Source: a bacterium
GTDB taxonomy: Bacteria > Actinomycetota > Acidimicrobiia > Acidimicrobiales > Ilumatobacteraceae
Direction of reading: 5' to 3'
Length of the DNA stretch: 10,214 nt
Assembly: GCA_029978815.1 (NCBI GenBank)
Contig: JAPOIQ010000019.1
Location: forward strand, 1 to 10,214
This document shows, one piece after another, positions 6,859 through 10,214 of the stretch (positions are counted from its first letter, which is position 1; each line of letters opens with the position of its first letter). The translations under genes and the position numbers were made by a program. The notes below the pieces were generated by a model, which saw only the letters and a list, made by a program, of their open reading frames with translations, was not told where the DNA came from and ran no database searches.

Positions 6859-8859
6859 TCACTCCGGAGTGCCGAGGACGTTGGCTTGGATCTGCTCGTC
6901 AGTTCCTGACTCGGTCAATCCTTGCTGAATAAGCTCGGCCACATGCGGACCGTCGATGGTCTCGTGTTCGAGGAGTGCTTCAGCGACGAGTTCTAAGCCT
7001 CGGCTGTGCTTCGTGAGAAGCTGACGAGCCCGGTCTTCCTGGCCAGTGAGAATCGAAGAAATTTCTTCATCAAGCATGCGAGCGGTGTCATCTGAGTATT
7101 CCCGGCCGTTCGACATCAGGTCTTCGCCGAGGAATACCTGCTGCTGACTTGACCAAGCCATCGGCCCAACCTTGTCGCTCATACCCCACTCTCGAACCAT
7201 ACGACGGGCGATGGAGGTTGCTTGCTCGAGGTCATTCGCTGCACCCGAGTTGAGGTGACCAAAGACGAGGATTTCGGCAACACGACCGCCCATCGCTTTA
7301 CAGATGGTGTCCTCGAAGTATTCCTTCGAGTAGGTATGACGCTCCTGAGGAAGGCTCCACGTAACGCCAAGGGCCATTCCGCGAGGAAGGATCGTCACCT
7401 TGTGGAGTGGATCACCATGAGGAAGGACGGTCGCGAGTAAGGCATGTCCTGCTTCGTGATAGGCCGTTGCTTTCTTTTCTTCGGCGTTGAGCACCATTGA
7501 TTCACGTCTAGCACCGAGCACGACGCGATCTCGGGCATTCTCGAAGTCGATTCGTTCGATGTGCTGAGAATTACGGCGCACTGCGATAAGGGCTGCCTCA
7601 TTGACGAGGTTTGCGAGATCTGCTCCTGCCATACCCGGCGTCGCCCTTGCCATTGTCGAGAGATCGACATCAGATCCCATGCGCTTGTCGCGGCTGTGAA
7701 CCTTGAGGATCTCGAGGCGCTCTTGGTATTCGGGGAGCGGCACGACAATTTGACGGTCGAAACGACCCGGGCGTAGGAGTGCAGGGTCGAGAATGTCAGG
7801 GCGGTTCGTGGCGGCCATGATGACGATGCCTTCAGATGTCTCGAAACCGTCCATTTCGGACAGCATCTGGTTGAGAGTCTGTTCGCGTTCGTCGTGTCCG
7901 CCGCCGAGACCTGCACCTCGTTTGCGGCCAATTGAGTCGATTTCATCAATGAAGATGATCGCTTTGCCCATGCGGCGGGCTTGTTGGAAGAGGTCGCGGA
8001 CGCGGCTCGCACCAACACCGACAAACATCTCCATGAAGTCAGACCCGGTCACACTGAGAAAACCAACACCAGCCTCACCCGCGACTGCTCGGGCGAACAG
8101 GGTCTTGCCGGTCCCGGGAGGGCCGACAAGAAGGATGCCCTTCGGCACTCGAGCACCGATTTCAGCAAATCGTTCAGGCATCCGCAAGAAGTCGACCACT
8201 TCGGTGATTTCTTGTTTCACGCCCTCGTAGCCGGCAATGTCGTTGAATGTCGTCGATGGCTGGTCGGAGGAATACGTCTTCGCCTTGCTGCGGCCGATCG
8301 ACATCACGTTGCCCATCTGGCCTTGAGCTCGGCGCTGCATCCACATGAAGAACCCGATGATGAGCATGACCGGTAAGAGGAGGCCAGCAAGGTTCAAGAG
8401 CCAGTTAGAAGAGGGCGTGATGAACTCATAGTCGACTCCGGTCGAGCGGATGAGTTCCTCGTCGGTATCTGAAAGGCCTCGTTCGCCGCCTCCCGTGGAT
8501 GTAAACGATGATCCATCGGTGAGTGTTCCTGTGATCTCACCTGTCACATTGTTGATTTCAATCGACTGGACAGTTCCGTTTCGCACTTCGTCGATGAATT
8601 CGGAGTACGAGATGTCGGGGCCGCTCGGACCATTCAGCACTCCAGGAAGAATGACAGCGGCGAGAAACAGGCCAACTGCGACCCAGGGGAGCCAGCGCCT
8701 CCATTGAGGCTGATTGCCTTGTCCTGAGGGGCGCTCTGATGGCTGCTGACCGGAGTTTCGACGTGATTGACCACGCGAATCTTGATTGCGGGGCGAATTT
8801 GACCGGCCCTCACTTCGTCCCCGAGGGGGTGGGGGAGGTGGCGGAGGAAGGTTGTCCAT
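6859..8859 (-). CDS. ftsH: ATP-dependent zinc metalloprotease FtsH
   Basis: The protein has 666 residues from ATG 8859. A cytosolic Pro/Gly/Ser/Arg-rich extension (1-54, with eight prolines at 5-12) is followed by TM1 (56-75), an extracytoplasmic FtsH_ext domain (about 80-150; [20 protein letters not shown]) and TM2 (153-173). The AAA+ domain has Walker A GPPGTGKT (246-253), Walker B IIFIDEID (301-308), the pore motif MFVGVG (residues 278-283) and a second region of homology with arginine fingers R363 and R366. The M41 peptidase domain carries HEAGH (468-472) and the third zinc ligand D543 in [11 protein letters not shown]. All catalytic residues are present. FtsH forms a membrane hexamer that extracts and degrades membrane and regulatory proteins. 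The frame stays open upstream to 9036, but that extension lies over DUF3499, and the MDNLPPPP start is preceded by a good promoter. It converges on the thioredoxin-like gene with a 17-bp gap and no obvious terminator hairpin. Confidence 0.97.
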   Translation of the reverse strand: MDNLPPPPPPPPRGRSEGRSNSPRNQDSRGQSRRNSGQQPSERPSGQGNQPQWRRWLPWVAVGLFLAAVILPGVLNGPSGPDISYSEFIDEVRNGTVQSIEINNVTGEITGTLTDGSSFTSTGGGERGLSDTDEELIRSTGVDYEFITPSSNWLLNLAGLLLPVMLIIGFFMWMQRRAQGQMGNVMSIGRSKAKTYSSDQPSTTFNDIAGYEGVKQEITEVVDFLRMPERFAEIGARVPKGILLVGPPGTGKTLFARAVAGEAGVGFLSVTGSDFMEMFVGVGASRVRDLFQQARRMGKAIIFIDEIDSIGRKRGAGLGGGHDEREQTLNQMLSEMDGFETSEGIVIMAATNRPDILDPALLRPGRFDRQIVVPLPEYQERLEILKVHSRDKRMGSDVDLSTMARATPGMAGADLANLVNEAALIAVRRNSQHIERIDFENARDRVVLGARRESMVLNAEEKKATAYHEAGHALLATVLPHGDPLHKVTILPRGMALGVTWSLPQERHTYSKEYFEDTICKAMGGRVAEILVFGHLNSGAANDLEQATSIARRMVREWGMSDKVGPMAWSSQQQVFLGEDLMSNGREYSDDTARMLDEEISSILTGQEDRARQLLTKHSRGLELVAEALLEHETIDGPHVAELIQQGLTESGTDEQIQANVLGTPE

Positions 8860-8865
8860 ATCCCA

Positions 8866-8894
8866 AGGATAGGGGCATCCGCCGCTCTGGTCAC
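8866..8894 (-). promoter_or_regulatory. Probable ftsH promoter, leaderless
   Basis: On the minus strand, GTGACC (8894-8889) and TATCCT (8871-8866) are separated by exactly 17 bp, a sigma70/SigA-like arrangement. The -10 box ends 6 nt before the ATG at 8859, so transcription would begin at or next to the start codon. No Shine-Dalgarno is present, which agrees with a leaderless message, common in Actinobacteria. Inferred from sequence only. Confidence 0.55.
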
Positions 8895-8903
8895 GTCGTG
8901 CCC

Positions 8904-8909
8904 TACGGT
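8904..8909 (+). promoter_or_regulatory. Candidate -10 box of the DUF3499 gene, leaderless
   Basis: TACGGT fits TANNNT and ends 6 nt before the GTG at 8916, the same spacing as the ftsH box on the opposite strand. No convincing -35 element lies 16-18 bp upstream and no Shine-Dalgarno is seen. The identical geometry makes a leaderless start plausible. Confidence 0.4.
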
Positions 8910-8915
8910 TGTGAC

Positions 8916-9137
8916 GTGTTTCGCCTTTGCACAAAAACAGGTTGTTCAGAGCATGCTGTCGCGACTTTGACCTATGAGTATCAAAATTCGCAAGTCTGGA
9001 TCGACAGTCTGACCCCTGAACGTGAGCCGCACGCATACGATCTTTGCCGAGATCATGCCCGCCGGTTGACCGCTCCTCGAGGTTGGGATGTCGTCGATCG
9101 GCGCATCCAGCAACTCGGCTGGCGTGTCGCCGTCTGA
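8916..9137 (+). CDS. DUF3499 family small zinc-ribbon-like protein
   Basis: The 73-residue protein carries FRLCTKTGCSEHAVATLTY (2-20), then EPHAYDLCRDHARRLTAPRG (37-56) and WDVV. This is the DUF3499 pattern as I know it: a CxxxxC pair (C5, C10), an ATLTY strand, a CxxH pair (C44, H47) and the conserved RLTAPRGW motif. The two Cys/His pairs probably bind one zinc. The function is unknown; in Actinobacteria the family usually sits near whiB, phosphomannomutase and GT2/DUF5719 genes, and here the GT2/DUF5719 pair lies on the other side of ftsH. The frame is open further upstream to an ATG at 8739, but that part overlaps the ftsH N-terminus and lacks family similarity. GTG 8916 starts 2 residues before the usual RxC beginning, so I prefer it. 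Its 3' end overlaps the next gene by 50 bp. Confidence 0.85.
   Translation: MFRLCTKTGCSEHAVATLTYEYQNSQVWIDSLTPEREPHAYDLCRDHARRLTAPRGWDVVDRRIQQLGWRVAV
9079..9082 (+). promoter_or_regulatory. Ribosome-binding site for the CPBP protease, inside DUF3499
   Basis: GAGG at 9079-9082 lies 5 nt upstream of ATG 9088. It sits in the codons for the conserved Arg-Gly-Trp-Asp of DUF3499, so the same bases serve both genes. It favours ATG 9088 over an alternative in-frame GTG at 9124, which has no clear Shine-Dalgarno. Confidence 0.5.
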
Positions 9138-9831
9138 GTCATCAGCTTCTGTCCCACTGGGGCAGGCGCTTGCTCTGTGGTCCCTCGGCTGGTCGGTTGG
9201 CGGAATTGTCCTCGGTGGTCTGATTTATGCGATTGCTCCCACCGACGGAGGCACGGGCACCGTCACATTGGGTGCGATGGCGGTTGCGTCGTGGACATGT
9301 CTCGTCGGCGCCCTTTGGATGGCCAGCAAACTGCAGGCTGTTGGATTCTGGCGCCTGTATTCGGTGCAGTTTCGATGGAGCGACCTGGTCGGCATTCCTG
9401 TCGGTATCGCGGCTCAGGTCATTTTTGTTCCGCTCGTCTATCTGCCATTGCGAGCGATATGGCCAAGCACCTTTGATACTTCGGCTCTCGAAGAGACAGC
9501 TCAAGAATTGGTCGACGCGGCTGGAGGTTGGAGGACGGTTCTTCTCGTTGTCGTGGTGGTCATTGGGGCGCCTGTGGTCGAAGAGCTCGTCTATCGCGGG
9601 CTGCTTCAGCGATCGGCGACGGCCAAGTGGGGTAGGTTCGGCGGTCTGGTTGCGGCGTCTGTCTTCTTTGGAGTAATTCACCTTCGCCCGGTGGAGTTGC
9701 CAGGGTTGACGATTGCGGGTCTTGTATTCGGTTTCATGCTGCTGCGGACCGGCCGCCTGGGAACCCCGATTGTGGCGCATGCAGCATTCAACGCCACAGG
9801 TCTTTTCGCCCTCTTAGTGACGACGAAATAG
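9088..9831 (+). CDS. CPBP family intramembrane metalloprotease
   Basis: The 247-residue protein has about 6-7 membrane spans (roughly 27-49, 58-80, 99-122, 150-164, 184-199, 205-220, 226-243). The three CPBP/Abi (CAAX protease 2-like, PF02517) motifs are intact: EELVYR (165-170), FFGVIH (193-198) and HAAFN (231-235). They supply the catalytic glutamates and the metal-coordinating His/Asn. The family includes Rce1-type CAAX processing enzymes and bacterial homologues linked to bacteriocin self-immunity or membrane-protein processing; the substrate here cannot be told. The first about 22 residues are Ser-rich and poorly conserved-looking, so GTG 9124 is an alternative start. The gene overlaps DUF3499 by 50 bp in another frame, suggesting one transcript. 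No terminator hairpin with a T-run follows the stop. Confidence 0.9.
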   Translation: MSSIGASSNSAGVSPSESSASVPLGQALALWSLGWSVGGIVLGGLIYAIAPTDGGTGTVTLGAMAVASWTCLVGALWMASKLQAVGFWRLYSVQFRWSDLVGIPVGIAAQVIFVPLVYLPLRAIWPSTFDTSALEETAQELVDAAGGWRTVLLVVVVVIGAPVVEELVYRGLLQRSATAKWGRFGGLVAASVFFGVIHLRPVELPGLTIAGLVFGFMLLRTGRLGTPIVAHAAFNATGLFALLVTTK

Positions 9832-9888
9832 CACTCCTTAGGTCGACGCGTTCTGTGAACGTTGCATCGAAAGTGGCAGACTGATCTC

Positions 9889-10214
9889 GTGACGAACGAG
9901 GTCGAAACATCCGAAGTTCCGTCCGTTGACGTGACAGACCGTGTGGCTACTTCGGGCTCGCTACTGCAGCGTGTGGTTCGGCGTGTCTTGAGACGACCCC
10001 AGCAGTGGATGTCATCAGAGTGGGATTCGACCCGAATCTGGAAGTTCTCATTTACTGCGTTCTCTCTCGCAGTGACGACGACGATCATGATGAATGTCGT
10101 TCATCTCAACCCGCTGAGCCCGGCTGCCGACCTTGTTTTCGACAACAACACACCGACCGGGGGTGACTTTGGGGCGCATGTGTGGGGACCAGCCTTCCTT
10201 CGAGATCACCTGCT
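9889..10214 (+). CDS. Large membrane protein, GT-C-like, N-terminal fragment
   Basis: An open frame runs from GTG 9889 to the right edge (108 codons, incomplete). A soluble N-terminus rich in Glu/Val/Asp, then Arg (residues 1-52, RVVRRVLRRPQQW at 28-40), leads into a membrane span at about 53-72. Next come DLVFDNNTPTGGDFGAH (81-97) and VWGPAFLRDHLL (98 to the edge). A short loop with a conserved Asp right after the first span is typical of GT-C-fold glycosyltransferases, and the TPTGGDxGAHVWxPxxLRDHLL pattern is one I associate with long, unnamed actinobacterial membrane proteins. Function cannot be settled from this fragment. The start has no clear Shine-Dalgarno; CAGACT lies 6 nt upstream at 9877-9882, a weak start-proximal -10. 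It follows the CPBP gene by 57 bp, which hold no other feature I can support. Confidence 0.7.
   Translation, partial: MTNEVETSEVPSVDVTDRVATSGSLLQRVVRRVLRRPQQWMSSEWDSTRIWKFSFTAFSLAVTTTIMMNVVHLNPLSPAADLVFDNNTPTGGDFGAHVWGPAFLRDHL

Noticed and set aside
6861..6870. Perfect palindrome ACTCCGGAGT at the ftsH 3' end, considered as a convergent terminator
   Set aside because: It has no loop and no T-run on either side, and it lies within the last ftsH codons; too short to call a terminator.
8739..8915. Upstream extension of the DUF3499 frame to an ATG at 8739
   Set aside because: It overlaps the ftsH N-terminus in antisense and adds residues with no family similarity; family members begin just before the first Cys pair.
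8860..9036. Upstream extension of the ftsH reading frame to 9036 (59 extra residues)
   Set aside because: It is antisense to most of DUF3499, has no FtsH-like content, and the ATG at 8859 has a well-placed promoter and leads directly into the Pro-rich start.
9849..9861. CGTTC-TGT-GAACG inverted repeat after the CPBP protease gene
   Set aside because: The stem is only 5 bp with no following T-run; it could equally be part of a weak -35 region. Not enough for a terminator or operator call.

Overview
The window looks like chromosomal core sequence from a mid-to-high-GC actinobacterium. I think an Acidimicrobiia-type lineage is plausible, but that is not proven from sequence alone. The pointers are a DUF3499 zinc-ribbon-like protein, a DUF5719 protein directly downstream of a very large GT2/membrane glycosyltransferase, frequent GTG starts, and several starts without a Shine-Dalgarno but with a TANNNT box about 6 nt upstream (leaderless style). 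I see no phage, insertion sequence, CRISPR array, rRNA or tRNA. No stretch over 300 bases lacks a gene.

Layout. Positions 1-242 hold the C-terminus of a GDP-mannose 4,6-dehydratase (+). Converging on it is a 12-or-so-span MOP-type polysaccharide flippase (267-1571, -). Only 26 bp away, divergently, starts a cassette on the + strand: a 1076-residue GT2-plus-polytopic membrane protein (1598-4828), a translationally coupled exported DUF5719 protein (4825-6330), and a small membrane-anchored thioredoxin-like protein (6380-6841). Converging on the cassette is ftsH (6859-8859, -). Divergent from ftsH, across 56 bp, come DUF3499 (8916-9137) and an overlapping CPBP-family intramembrane protease (9088-9831). 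The window ends in the start of another large membrane protein (9889 onward) that resembles GT-C-type glycosyltransferases.

How the genes fit together. The dehydratase (nucleotide-sugar supply), the flippase (lipid-linked glycan export), the GT2/membrane fusion, DUF5719 and the terminal membrane protein all point to cell-envelope glycopolymer synthesis and surface assembly. FtsH and the CPBP protease are membrane proteostasis genes. The most interesting points are that the GT2 domain appears to lack the usual DxD-type sugar-nucleotide motif, that the DUF5719 partner is built from four recognisable tandem modules, and that the ftsH/DUF3499 divergent region shows two start-proximal -10 boxes spaced identically from their start codons.

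I did not find a convincing new defence or mobile system. The best candidate for under-described biology is the coupled GT2-membrane/DUF5719 pair.
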